From assembly GCF_003996985.1 (NCBI RefSeq), contig NZ_RJJX01000004.1, positions 142,359 through 206,358 on the forward strand: a stretch of 64,000 nt of DNA, read 5' to 3'. Shown here piece after piece: positions 55,202 through 64,000 of this stretch; the first letter of the stretch is position 1, and each line of letters starts with the position of its first letter. This DNA is from Ancylomarina longa (GTDB lineage: Bacteria > Bacteroidota > Bacteroidia > Bacteroidales > Marinifilaceae). Under the pieces are notes generated by a model. The model worked only from the letters and a program-made list of their open reading frames with translations, searched no databases and was not told the origin of the DNA. The position numbers and the translations under genes were made by a program.

Positions 55202-56203
55202 CTAAGCTCCCAAAGTTGCAACCATCACAGCTTTAATGGTATGCATTCTATTTTCGGCTTCATCAAAAACAATAGAAGCGGATGATTCAAATACTTCCTC
55301 AGTAACTTCCATTCCGTCCAATCCAAATTTCTGATGAATCTCTTCTCCAACTTTTGTTTTGCGATTGTGAAAAGCAGGAAGACAATGCATAAACTTACAT
55401 TTTGCATTTTCTGTAGCATCCATCAATTCTTTATTGATTTGATATGGCTTCAACAAAGAAATTCTTTCTTCCCAAACAGAATCTGGTTCACCCATTGAAA
55501 CCCAAACGTCTGTATATAAGAAATCACATCCTTTAACACCAGCTTTCGCATCATCAGTAACTATAACTGTTGCACCAGTTTCTTTGGCGATTTCATTACA
55601 TTGAGCAACTAAGTTAGCATCTGGCTGTAAAGATTTAGGACCAATAATTCTAACATCCATACCCATTTTTGCAGCACCTACCATCAACGAATTCGCCATA
55701 TTATTTCTGGCATCTCCAAGATATGCAAACGATACTTGATGTAATGACTTGTCAGAATGCTCCATCATAGTAAGAAAATCTGCCAAAATTTGAGTTGGAT
55801 GAAATTCATTTGTCAAACCATTCCACACAGGAACTCCAGCATATTTTCCTAACTCTTCAACAATATCCTGACCAAAACCACGATACTCGATACCATCATA
55901 CATTCTGCCCAAAACACGGGCTGTATCTGCCATCGATTCTTTTTGTCCGATCTGAGATCCGGATGGACCAAGATAAGTAACATGAGCTCCCTGATCCAAA
56001 GCGGCAACTTCAAATGCGCATCTTGTGCGAGTTGACGATTTTTCAAAGATCAAAGCAATATTCTTGCCTGCTAATTTCTGCTGTTCAGTACCCGTATATT
56101 TAGCTTTCTTTAAATCTGTAGCTAAATCCAACATAAATTTCATCTCTTTTGGAGTAAAATCCAAAAGTTTCAAAAAACTTCTACTTCTAAGATTGAATGC
56201 CAT
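55202..56203 (-). CDS. arcB: Ornithine carbamoyltransferase (probably catabolic)
   Basis: 333 residues, the usual length. [13 protein letters not shown] holds the carbamoyl-phosphate-binding STRTR; HPTQ in [12 protein letters not shown]; ornithine-loop residues in [19 protein letters not shown] carries the catalytic Cys. It follows a carbamate kinase gene on the same strand, which favours the arginine-deiminase-type direction, citrulline plus phosphate to ornithine and carbamoyl phosphate. Many Bacteroidales use N-succinyl- or N-acetylornithine carbamoyltransferase for biosynthesis; this sequence looks like a standard OTC. No arginine deiminase is present in the window. Confidence 0.9.
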   Translation of the reverse strand: MAFNLRSRSFLKLLDFTPKEMKFMLDLATDLKKAKYTGTEQQKLAGKNIALIFEKSSTRTRCAFEVAALDQGAHVTYLGPSGSQIGQKESMADTARVLGRMYDGIEYRGFGQDIVEELGKYAGVPVWNGLTNEFHPTQILADFLTMMEHSDKSLHQVSFAYLGDARNNMANSLMVGAAKMGMDVRIIGPKSLQPDANLVAQCNEIAKETGATVIVTDDAKAGVKGCDFLYTDVWVSMGEPDSVWEERISLLKPYQINKELMDATENAKCKFMHCLPAFHNRKTKVGEEIHQKFGLDGMEVTEEVFESSASIVFDEAENRMHTIKAVMVATLGA

Positions 56204-56298
56204 TTTATATTATTTTTAAAGTATTAACAATTAAAGTTCAAAAATATAATCTTGAATTTATATAACAAAGACAATTAACAAGATTCTAAATTCACTTA

Positions 56299-57255
56299 CT
56301 AATTTTCATATTCCATGGTAATTTTACTACCATATTTTCTATCATCCAGCTTTGTAGCCTCAGTAATCACAGACTTCTTACCACCATTTTTTACAAAATC
56401 AAGACAAGCTCTAATTTTAGGTGCCATACTTCCTTCAGCAAATTGTCCATCCTTCAATAATTCCAGAGTATCCTGATAATTTAAAAACTCTATAGCTTCC
56501 TCATTTTCTTTTTTGAAATTCTTGTAGATAAATGGTACATCAGTAAGAATATAAAACTCATCAGCTTTTATTCTAGCTCCTATCAATGCAGAAGCAGAAT
56601 CTTTATCAATCACACCTTCAACAGGGCAAATTTGACCATTCTCATCTTCATACACCGGAACACCGCCTCCACCAACAGTAATTACGATATTTCCTTTTCT
56701 GGCAAGATCTTCAACAATAGCTTCATTCATAACTCGTACGGGCTTAGGGGAAGGAACAACTCTTCTCCATCCACCATGGGCTTTCACTTCCTCTTTAAAA
56801 ATCCATCCCTTACTAGAAGACAAATCATCGGCCTGTTCTTTGGTGTATATTTTTCCAACTCTCTTTTGTGGATCTTGAAATGCAGGATCGTTCTTATCAA
56901 CTACAACCTGAGTTACCAAAGTGATCACATCTTTTTGAATGCCATGCTTCTTAAGAATATTTCTAAGATTTCTCTCGATCATATAACCAATTCCACCCTG
57001 AGAATCTGCCACGTCAATATCTAAAGGCATTTGAGGAATATTATACATTTGTTCTCCTGCATCATTACGCATTAGTATATTACCAACCTGAGGCCCGTTT
57101 CCATGAGCAATAACAATATCGTAACCTTCCTTTATTAAGAAAATAAGATTTTCCAAGGTATCTGTAGTGTTTTGATTTTGCTCTTCTACAGTTCCTTTTT
57201 GATTGCCTCGAAGTAAAGCGTTACCTCCCAATGCAACTATAGCTAATTTATTCAT
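56299..57255 (-). CDS. arcC: Carbamate kinase
   Basis: 318 residues. Amino-acid-kinase fold: ALGGNALL at the N-terminus, VIAHGNGPQVGN, GGGGVPVYEDENG and DKDSASALIGARI are all characteristic of carbamate kinase. It converts carbamoyl phosphate and ADP to ATP, ammonia and CO2. It is 95 bp upstream of the ornithine carbamoyltransferase gene, so the pair can obtain ATP from citrulline. Confidence 0.95.
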   Translation of the reverse strand: MNKLAIVALGGNALLRGNQKGTVEEQNQNTTDTLENLIFLIKEGYDIVIAHGNGPQVGNILMRNDAGEQMYNIPQMPLDIDVADSQGGIGYMIERNLRNILKKHGIQKDVITLVTQVVVDKNDPAFQDPQKRVGKIYTKEQADDLSSSKGWIFKEEVKAHGGWRRVVPSPKPVRVMNEAIVEDLARKGNIVITVGGGGVPVYEDENGQICPVEGVIDKDSASALIGARIKADEFYILTDVPFIYKNFKKENEEAIEFLNYQDTLELLKDGQFAEGSMAPKIRACLDFVKNGGKKSVITEATKLDDRKYGSKITMEYEN

Positions 57256-57724
57256 TATTTATTGATTTATGTTTCTCTTAATTTTGCTACAAATCTAAAA
57301 AAATAAAACACAAAACAAGAAATTTTACGTTTTTTTAAAAATATTTTTTAATCCTGTTTTTCAACACATTACGGGATTTTGCTTTTACTGTTTAGTAAAA
57401 AACATCTTAAATAAATGAATTTCAAAGCGAATTATAAAGAATGTCTCACACGTTTGCAAAATCCGAATTAAACAACGCTCTTATGTTTATTTTATAAATG
57501 ACTCGTTAAATCTTAAAGCAACTTACTAAAATCGAGCACATCTTCTTTTTAAGTTCAAATAATTACTCATTCGTAAAAGCTTGGCTATTTTTAATGTAAG
57601 AACAGCCAATTTTGTATTGTTTTCAACAATGTTTTCCTATTTTTAGAATGTCTTTAAAAAAAAGTATATTTGTTGGAATAAGACAAGCTATATAATTAAC
57701 AATCTATCACTTAAGAATTATTTC
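57256..57724. other. Intergenic region between divergent genes
   Basis: 468 bp, AT-rich. TATATTTG at 57665-57672 could be the -7 box for the lipoprotein gene at 57725; no TTG lies at the right distance. I see nothing else in it. Confidence 0.4.
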
Positions 57725-58405
57725 ATGAAGAAAGCTCTGTTCATCATACTTTTATCTGTAATTCTGGGTGGTTGTAAAAAACAAAATCAAACCAATAATA
57801 CACTAAAAGAAGGAATCATCACTTACGAAGTAAGTTATTTCACTTCAGAGAAAGATAATCCAATCATTGCGCTATTGCCAAATAAGGTTGAACTTCGATT
57901 TAAGAATAACAATATTTGCTTAATATCTGAAGGTTATCTAGGTTTTTTTAGTACGAAATTCATTTCTAATTATAAAGAAAATCATAGCAATATTCTATTA
58001 AAAGTCCTCAACAACAAATTCAATTACGAATTTCCTAAGGATGAGATAGCTTTTATTTATAACAGAAAGGCTCCTTCACATATTGAATATTCTGACTCCA
58101 CAAAAATGATTGCTGGGTATAAATGTAAAATGGCAACATTGTTTCATCAAGACAAAACTATAAATCCCATCAAAATTTTCTACACTCTGGAAATTGGCTT
58201 GGATAAGCCCAATAGAAACACACCATTAAACATGCTGTCTGGTGTTCTAATGCAATTTGAAACAAGCATGAATAATGTAAAAACAAAATTTACCGCTATT
58301 CAGGTAAATCATGTAAATGTAGCCGAGGAAGATTTTCAGATCCCGACCAACTATGTAAAAGCAGACATGGAAACCTTGAAAAAATATATTGTGGATTTCA
58401 ATTAA
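57725..58405 (+). CDS. DUF4412-like lipoprotein
   Basis: 226 residues. Lipobox ILGGC, Cys17. The mature part is beta-rich: GIITYEVSYF, then paired strands and a segment DSTKMIAGYKCKMATLF typical of the GLPGLI/DUF4412-type proteins of Bacteroidota, which have a lipocalin- or LolA-like look. Function unknown. It precedes ftsK by 127 bp. Confidence 0.65.
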   Translation: MKKALFIILLSVILGGCKKQNQTNNTLKEGIITYEVSYFTSEKDNPIIALLPNKVELRFKNNNICLISEGYLGFFSTKFISNYKENHSNILLKVLNNKFNYEFPKDEIAFIYNRKAPSHIEYSDSTKMIAGYKCKMATLFHQDKTINPIKIFYTLEIGLDKPNRNTPLNMLSGVLMQFETSMNNVKTKFTAIQVNHVNVAEEDFQIPTNYVKADMETLKKYIVDFN

Positions 58406-58532
58406 TTAAAAATTTCCCTTACAAAATTATCTTTTTCAGAATACTTTCCTGTGGATTTCCTTATCATTTTTATTACTTTTACATAAATTATTGCATCTAC
58501 GCAATCAATACAACACCTTGAATATCTGATAA

Positions 58533-60914
58533 ATGGCGAAAAATAAAAAACTAAATACAAAATCAAAAAAGAAAATTATCACCAAACCTAAATTTTTAGC
58601 TGATGAGCGAACTAAATTTTTGTTTGGCATTAGCTTCTCGTTACTAAGCATTTATATTGGTCTTGCTTTTGTATCCTTTTTCTTTACAGGTGGTGCTGAT
58701 CAAAGCAAGCTGGATATGAAATGGCTTGAATTAATTACCAATTCTCAAATTAGAGTTGAAAACTGGACTGGAAAGACTGGTGCTTACATTTCCAATTTGT
58801 TAATCAACAAAGGATTTGGAATCGCCTCTTTTTCATTCTTGTATATACTAATTTTAATCTCCCTCCGATTCTGGGGAATTAAAATTCAATCCATAAGAAA
58901 AACTGTATTGTATACCTTAATTTTCAGTATTTGGACATCTATTTTTATGGCTTTCGTTTTTATTGATTCAACAAACGATTCCTTTCTGTATTTAGGTGGA
59001 GCTCACGGGTATTTTATGAGTGAATGGCTCATTTCTGCCATTGGAAATATAGGTACCCTTTTTATATTAATACTAAGTGCTCTTAGCTTTATCACCTTTG
59101 GCTTTCAAAACTCAACAAAATTCTTTAATAAACTTTTCAAGCACAAAAATAAACCTGAAAAAAATCAAGAAACAGTTGCTAATGACAGTAATTTAAAAAA
59201 TGGCTCTGTAAACGAATCAGAAAAGAAAGAGGAAGCTGAAGATTTAACAGCAGAAATCATTCTCAGTCCTGAGCCTTTATCGAATCCTATAGAAACATTG
59301 CAAGAAGATTCTCTTAAGGGAAAAAATACAGAAACTGATTTAGAGTTAAAAATTGAAAATGCCAAAAATAAGGAGGAAACTGTTAAGATATCACATGAAC
59401 CATTACACGATTTCGATCCAACTCTTGATTTATCACACTATAAATACCCTCCTTTACAGCTATTAGCTGAACACCAGGCTAACAACTCAGCAGTTAGTAA
59501 AGAAGAGTTGGAATCAAATAAAAATAAAATTGTTGAAACTCTCCGGCATTATAAAATTGAAATAACTCAAATTAAGGCAACCATTGGTCCAACAGTAACT
59601 TTATATGAAATTGTTCCTGCACCGGGAATCAGAATATCTAAAATTAAAAATTTAGAAGATGATATTGCCTTAAATCTTGCAGCCTTGGGAATTCGTATTA
59701 TAGCCCCGATACCCGGTAAAGGAACTATTGGAATTGAGGTTCCAAATCGAGCACCGGAAATTGTTTCGATGAAAAGTATTATAGCATCCAAAATTTTCCA
59801 GGAATCTAAATATGCACTACCTGTTGCCCTTGGAAGAACCATATCCAACGAAACTTATACGCTTGATCTAACAAAAATGCCACACCTTTTAGTGGCTGGA
59901 GCAACAGGACAAGGTAAATCAGTAGGTTTAAATGCTATCATTACTTCACTTTTGTATAAGAAGCATCCCTCTCAATTAAAATTTGTTTTAATCGATCCTA
60001 AGAAAGTTGAATTAAGCATTTATTCAACAATTGAAAAACATTTTTTAGCAAAATTGCCCGATGCCGAAGAACCGATTATTACTGATATACACAAGGTGAT
60101 TGCCACGCTAAACTCACTTTGTGTTGAAATGGATTCGCGATATGATCTCTTAAAAAAAGCGCATGCTCGTAATCTAAAGGAATACAACACAAAATTTGTA
60201 AAGAGAAAACTAAATCCGGAAAACGGGCATCGCTATCTTCCTTATATTGTAGTCATCATTGATGAATTTGCAGATTTAATAATGACTGCAGGGAAAGAAG
60301 TTGAAGCTCCAATTGCACGTATTGCACAACTAGCCAGAGCAATTGGTATCCACATGATCATTGCAACTCAAAGACCATCTACAAACATAATAACTGGTGT
60401 TATTAAAGCGAACTTTCCTGCCCGAATTGCTTTTAAAGTTGCATCCATGATTGACTCAAGAACTATTCTTGATAGTCCGGGGGCAAACCAATTGATTGGT
60501 AGAGGAGATATGCTTATTTCATTGGGAAGCGATTTAGTTCGAATTCAGTGTGCATTTGTCGACACCCCTGAAGTAGAGGCAATTACAGAATTCATCCAAA
60601 AACAGCAATCCTATCCTTCAGCTCTATTATTGCCTGAATTCGTTGGAGAATCCTCAGAAAATACAGCAGAGGTAGATCTTCAAAAACGAGATATTTTATT
60701 TGAAGATGCCGCAAGATTGGTAGTTGGTTCTCAGCAAGGTTCAACATCAGGAATACAAAGAAGGTTTTCAATCGGTTACAATCGGGCCGGACGCATTGTT
60801 GACCAATTAGAAGCTGCCGGTATTGTTGGCCCTTTCGAGGGTAGCAAAGCAAGGCAAGTACTCATCCATGATGAATTTTCTCTTGAAAAATTATTAAACG
60901 AAATTATGGCCTAG
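58533..60914 (+). CDS. ftsK: DNA translocase FtsK
   Basis: 793 residues. Four N-terminal membrane helices (about 25-190), an acidic linker (about 210-295), then the alpha/beta motor with Walker A GATGQGKSVGLNA and Walker B VVIIDEFADLIM, and a C-terminal gamma winged helix (about 725-790, DAARLVVGSQQGSTSGIQRR) that reads oriented KOPS-like sequences. It couples chromosome segregation to division at the septum. The ftsK-lolA order is conserved in Bacteroidota. Confidence 0.96.
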   Translation: MAKNKKLNTKSKKKIITKPKFLADERTKFLFGISFSLLSIYIGLAFVSFFFTGGADQSKLDMKWLELITNSQIRVENWTGKTGAYISNLLINKGFGIASFSFLYILILISLRFWGIKIQSIRKTVLYTLIFSIWTSIFMAFVFIDSTNDSFLYLGGAHGYFMSEWLISAIGNIGTLFILILSALSFITFGFQNSTKFFNKLFKHKNKPEKNQETVANDSNLKNGSVNESEKKEEAEDLTAEIILSPEPLSNPIETLQEDSLKGKNTETDLELKIENAKNKEETVKISHEPLHDFDPTLDLSHYKYPPLQLLAEHQANNSAVSKEELESNKNKIVETLRHYKIEITQIKATIGPTVTLYEIVPAPGIRISKIKNLEDDIALNLAALGIRIIAPIPGKGTIGIEVPNRAPEIVSMKSIIASKIFQESKYALPVALGRTISNETYTLDLTKMPHLLVAGATGQGKSVGLNAIITSLLYKKHPSQLKFVLIDPKKVELSIYSTIEKHFLAKLPDAEEPIITDIHKVIATLNSLCVEMDSRYDLLKKAHARNLKEYNTKFVKRKLNPENGHRYLPYIVVIIDEFADLIMTAGKEVEAPIARIAQLARAIGIHMIIATQRPSTNIITGVIKANFPARIAFKVASMIDSRTILDSPGANQLIGRGDMLISLGSDLVRIQCAFVDTPEVEAITEFIQKQQSYPSALLLPEFVGESSENTAEVDLQKRDILFEDAARLVVGSQQGSTSGIQRRFSIGYNRAGRIVDQLEAAGIVGPFEGSKARQVLIHDEFSLEKLLNEIMA

Positions 60915-60967
60915 AACTGGCACAATTATTGATAATCAATTACGCATAAATAATAAAATTATATCAA

Positions 60968-61609
60968 ATGAAAAACATTTTTTGTTTCCTTTTCATCGGA
61001 ATGTTAAGTCTCAACCTCGTTGCTCAAAATAATAAGGCAAAATCCATTCTTGATAAAGTTTCGGCTAAAAATAAAGAGTACAAAACGATAATGGCTGATT
61101 TCACATTTTCAATGGATAATAAAGAGGAAGATATTCACGAAGTTTCTGAAGGAAAAATTATATTAAAAGGAGATAAATACAGATTAAAATTGATGGGAGT
61201 TGACACCTATTTTGATGGTACTACCATTTATTCTTATTTAATAGATGCAGATGAAGTAAGCATTAAAGAACCTGATGAAGATGATGATGAAGCATTAAAT
61301 CCCGCAAAAATATTTTCTATTTACGAAAATGGATTTACCTATAAATATGTTGGTGAGGAAAATACTGCAAAAGGCAATTATCACTTGATTGATCTATTTC
61401 CAGATAATACAGACAGAGGGTTTTCTTCAATTAGACTAAAAATCAATGCCAAAACCAATCAAATTGAATCTCTGAAATCAATTGGAAAAGATGGTAATAA
61501 TATCAGCATTGTACTTAAGAAATTAATCCCAAATCTCTCCTATTCCGATAGTGATTTTATTTTTGACACCAAGGCAAATCCGGATGTAGAGATTAATGAT
61601 ATGAGATAG
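60968..61609 (+). CDS. lolA: LolA-like outer membrane lipoprotein carrier
   Basis: 213 residues. Signal peptide (MLSLNLVAQ), then a LolA fold: AKSILDKVSAKNKEYKTIMADFTF, GKIILKGDKYRLKLMG, and a C-terminal strand set ending SDSDFIFDTKANPDVEI. It chaperones lipoproteins across the periplasm. It lies 54 bp after ftsK, probably in the same transcript. Its terminator lies inside the C-terminal codons of the convergent histidine kinase. Confidence 0.9.
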   Translation: MKNIFCFLFIGMLSLNLVAQNNKAKSILDKVSAKNKEYKTIMADFTFSMDNKEEDIHEVSEGKIILKGDKYRLKLMGVDTYFDGTTIYSYLIDADEVSIKEPDEDDDEALNPAKIFSIYENGFTYKYVGEENTAKGNYHLIDLFPDNTDRGFSSIRLKINAKTNQIESLKSIGKDGNNISIVLKKLIPNLSYSDSDFIFDTKANPDVEINDMR

Positions 61610-61613
61610 TTTG

Positions 61614-63695
61614 CTAACACGATAAACTTTTAACCTCTGCTCCCCGAGTAGAGGTTTTTTTTAATATTTCAGAGGAGTTTATCTTTAAAGTGAACCAGAA
61701 TTCACTTCCAACTCCTTCCTGACTTTGAACTCCAATACTTCCTCCATTTTTTTCTATAAACTCCCTACAAAGGATTAATCCCAAACCTGTCCCTTTCTCA
61801 TTAGAAGTACCTGGTCGTGTGAAATTCGAATCTAATTTAAATAATTTCGAAAGATCATCAAATTTAATTCCAATTCCATTATCCCTAACTGAAAAATACA
61901 ACAATCCAGACCTCTCTGATACCGATAAGATCACTTTACCATATTCCTTAGTAAATTTAATGGCATTATTTCCCAAATTCCGAATTACAGTACGAACCAT
62001 ATCAATATCCGCTTTCACGCAATAGCTCATATTAAATTTGAATTCTAATTCAATATTCTTTATCAAAGCCTTATCCTTCAAAATTTCCAATTCATCGGAT
62101 GCAACGTCAATCAAATCAAACTCTATTGGATTATAAGTCATAATGCCCATTTTTGATCTTGACCATGTGAGCAGAGTTTCTAACAAGACAGAGCCATTTG
62201 CAGCTGATTTATGAATGATTTCTAAATACTCCATTCTTGTTGACTCTTCTATATCAAAATATCTATCAATCAGCAAATCAGAAAACCCTAGAACGGCATT
62301 AAATGGATTTTTCAAATCATGTGCAACAATGGATAGAAATTTATCCTTAGTTGCATTCAACTGCCCTAATTCCTTATTCTGTTTGTATATAGTTTTATTT
62401 TTTTCTTTTAGTAAAACGTTGTGTCTCTTTTTTTGCTTTGTTGAACGCACAGTATAAATCACTACTGCTAAAACTAAAACACTTAAAATTGAAAAATATT
62501 TATTGCGAGTATTCTGCTTCTCGATTTCTAATTCCTGAATTTTTGATTTTTGTTTAAAATAAATATTCTCCTTCTCGATTTTGTCTAGTTTATATTTGGC
62601 ACTCATCTCCGCAATTTCCTTTCTATTATTTTGCCTAAATAAACTATCTTTTAATAGACTATATTCCTTTTGAAATCTTAAACTATTTTGATAATCTCCT
62701 CTTTGCTCATAAAAGAGTGATAAACATCTATCACCTTCCAATTCCAGCTCTGGAATCTTGTATTTTTTAGAAATAGATAATGCCTTCTTAATGGCTCCTA
62801 GTGATTGATTGTATCTTTTTTCATTCAAATATGCTCTCCCCAAATGAATCCAGGAAGTAGCTACAGCAGCTTGATCATCCATCTCCCTCGCCTCATACAA
62901 TGCTCTCTGATAAAACACAATAGCTTTACTAATTTCTCCTTTAGATTGATATACCTCACCAATATTTTTCAAAAGGAGAGGTTTCCAATAAATATTTTGC
63001 TCCTTATCGATTGTGTGAAACGCATTAAAATATTTTATCAACGCATTAACCCGATCACCTTTTTCGAAATAAATATTACCAATATTGTTATTCAACAAGG
63101 CAATTCCCGTCAGATCCTTTTGTTTTATTCTTATCTCCAAAGATTTATTGTAATAATCAATAGCAGAATTATAATCCCTTAATTTAAAAAAAACGCTACC
63201 GATATTATTTAGTGATTTTGAAATAAAATATTCATCTCCAAGCTGATTTCTAATTTTTAAACATGTCAGATGAGATTTCAATGCCAACTTATAGTTTCCC
63301 ATCTTAATATAAGCATTACCACAAATATTAAAGCAATTTGCTCTATCCACCAATAAACTATCACTCAATTGCTTTAGTGCTTCTTCTATGAAATTAACTG
63401 TTCTATTATACTCCGACTTACGGTAAGAAACTTTAGCTTCTAATAAATTAGCATATCCCAGATACAAAGTATCACCGATAAAAACAGATTTACACCTCAA
63501 CCGATTTGCATAAACGTTGGCAGAATCCAAAGAAACCTGAAGATAGGATGTTCCTAGCTCATAAATTGTTTGAAGTTGATCCCTATTTACTTCATATTCC
63601 TGATTATCATTTTTAGGTGATATTTCAGCCATCGACCTTTCAGATGCCGAAAGCTGAAATACCAATAGAAATAATACTAACAAACGCATATTCAT
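61614..63695 (-). CDS. TPR sensor histidine kinase
   Basis: 693 residues. Signal peptide, then about seven tetratricopeptide repeats (about 40-365; for example NIGSVFFKLRDYNSAIDYY), a coiled coil, one membrane helix (about 400-418) and the kinase: H box SIVAHDLKNPFNAVLGFS, N box VIRNLGNNAIKFT, G1 VRDNGIGI and G2 GTGLGLILC. TPR domains lie in the periplasm, the kinase in the cytoplasm. No response regulator is adjacent. The final residues KKTSTRGAEVKSLSC are encoded within the terminator hairpin of lolA (61632-61656). Confidence 0.92.
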   Translation of the reverse strand: MNMRLLVLFLLVFQLSASERSMAEISPKNDNQEYEVNRDQLQTIYELGTSYLQVSLDSANVYANRLRCKSVFIGDTLYLGYANLLEAKVSYRKSEYNRTVNFIEEALKQLSDSLLVDRANCFNICGNAYIKMGNYKLALKSHLTCLKIRNQLGDEYFISKSLNNIGSVFFKLRDYNSAIDYYNKSLEIRIKQKDLTGIALLNNNIGNIYFEKGDRVNALIKYFNAFHTIDKEQNIYWKPLLLKNIGEVYQSKGEISKAIVFYQRALYEAREMDDQAAVATSWIHLGRAYLNEKRYNQSLGAIKKALSISKKYKIPELELEGDRCLSLFYEQRGDYQNSLRFQKEYSLLKDSLFRQNNRKEIAEMSAKYKLDKIEKENIYFKQKSKIQELEIEKQNTRNKYFSILSVLVLAVVIYTVRSTKQKKRHNVLLKEKNKTIYKQNKELGQLNATKDKFLSIVAHDLKNPFNAVLGFSDLLIDRYFDIEESTRMEYLEIIHKSAANGSVLLETLLTWSRSKMGIMTYNPIEFDLIDVASDELEILKDKALIKNIELEFKFNMSYCVKADIDMVRTVIRNLGNNAIKFTKEYGKVILSVSERSGLLYFSVRDNGIGIKFDDLSKLFKLDSNFTRPGTSNEKGTGLGLILCREFIEKNGGSIGVQSQEGVGSEFWFTLKINSSEILKKTSTRGAEVKSLSC
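61632..61662 (+). terminator. Terminator of ftsK-lolA, inside the kinase coding sequence
   Basis: AACCTCTGCTC (61632-61642) with GAGTAGAGGTT (61646-61656; one G-T mismatch in the middle), then T8. It lies entirely within the C-terminal codons of the opposing histidine kinase gene. Confidence 0.8.
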
Positions 63696-63880
63696 AATTA
63701 TTAATCGATTAGTAGACTAAAGCCAAACAAAGATGTTAAATAAATTTTAAACACACTAATAGATTTTCAATTTTCTACAATTATCGTAATAATTCTATAC
63801 CGTAAAAAATAAATCCAAATTACTTCCCTTTATTCTAATTTTACAATTTCTATATCAATAGCGTCCTAAACGATTAAAAA

Positions 63881-63943
63881 GAGAGAAAGAATTTAAGTAT
63901 CTCAAATTATCTTTGAGTTGCACAACAAAAAAAACTTTCTCTC
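63881..63943 (+). promoter_or_regulatory. Hairpin able to occlude the transposase start
   Basis: GAGAGAAAG (63881-63889) is reverse complementary to CTTTCTCTC (63935-63943), which directly precedes the ATG at 63944. Inside lies CTCAAA/TTTGAG (63901-63906/63912-63917), and TATCTTTG (63908-63915) resembles a -7 box. A transcript started there would lack the left arm. Confidence 0.5.
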
Positions 63944-64000
63944 ATGACAAATTTAAATTTATTCTCTCAAATCATATCCAAATTGGATAGAACTTGTTTT
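63944..64000 (+). CDS. Start of an IS4-type transposase (DUF4372-like), cut by the window edge
   Basis: Nineteen codons, MTNLNLFSQIISKLDRTCF, continue to the window end without a stop. The pattern F.Q.IS.LDR..F resembles the N-terminal helix of IS4-family transposases with a DUF4372 domain in Bacteroidota. The inverted repeat just before the ATG fits an IS. The end of the element is outside the window, so this rests on a short match. Confidence 0.5.
   Translation, partial: MTNLNLFSQIISKLDRTCF

Overview
This window comes from the chromosome of a low-GC Bacteroidota, probably a marine Bacteroidales/Marinilabiliales-type organism. That placement is inference from these points: several promoters match the Bacteroidota consensus (TTG, 19-21 bp, TAnnTTTG); genes lack Shine-Dalgarno leaders; there are many lipobox lipoproteins; and the nusB-DUF1573-yajC-ybbR-coaE cluster, the FeoA-FeoB fusion with its Cys-rich partner, DUF5606, the PUR/DUF3276 protein and the DUF6261-like protein are all typical of the phylum. 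No rRNA is present. Two identical tRNA-Arg(ACG) genes lie at 6.1 and 6.55 kb.

Layout. 0-9.7 kb is loosely packed: a transglutaminase-like lipoprotein, a tiny lipoprotein, a TolC-type fragment, a large AsmA-like protein, the tRNA pair, an acyl-CoA dehydrogenase, and several non-coding repeats and hairpins. 9.7-12.4 kb holds an orphan helical protein behind a 43-bp tandem repeat, then an ECF sigma factor overlapping an anti-sigma-like/beta-barrel fusion. 12.6-22.4 kb is a glycerol / glycerol-3-phosphate region on the minus strand: padR plus a diverged glycerol kinase; then an operon of a 48-residue peptide, glpD, glpT, a glycerophosphodiesterase lipoprotein and an OprP-type porin; then a canonical glpK. 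22.7-32.4 kb is an N-acetylglucosamine utilisation cluster on the plus strand: ROK repressor, NagB-like/PIG-L fusion, ROK kinase, GH20 hexosaminidase, NagX-like membrane protein and a sugar MFS permease. 32.5-36.8 kb has an MscS channel, a DEAD-box helicase and a second orphan helical protein.

37-42 kb is the accessory highlight: a 101-bp tandem repeat, a five-repeat CRISPR array, a Csx28-like membrane HEPN protein and Cas13b (type VI-B2), with no adaptation genes in the window. Two things here look worth following up. The repeat sequences vary only by changes that keep the stem paired (through G-U) if the array is transcribed on the minus strand with cas13b. A degenerate repeat-like hairpin also sits about 180 bp upstream of cas13b, where it could act in autoregulation.

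42.3-64 kb is mostly housekeeping: a methyltransferase, envelope proteins, a DnaJ/TerB protein, the coaE-ybbR-yajC-nusB block, ferrous iron uptake, catabolic ornithine carbamoyltransferase plus carbamate kinase, FtsK, LolA and a TPR histidine kinase. The window ends in the first 19 codons of what looks like an IS transposase, preceded by a hairpin that could hide its start codon. Functions rest on motif reading only; no database search was run.
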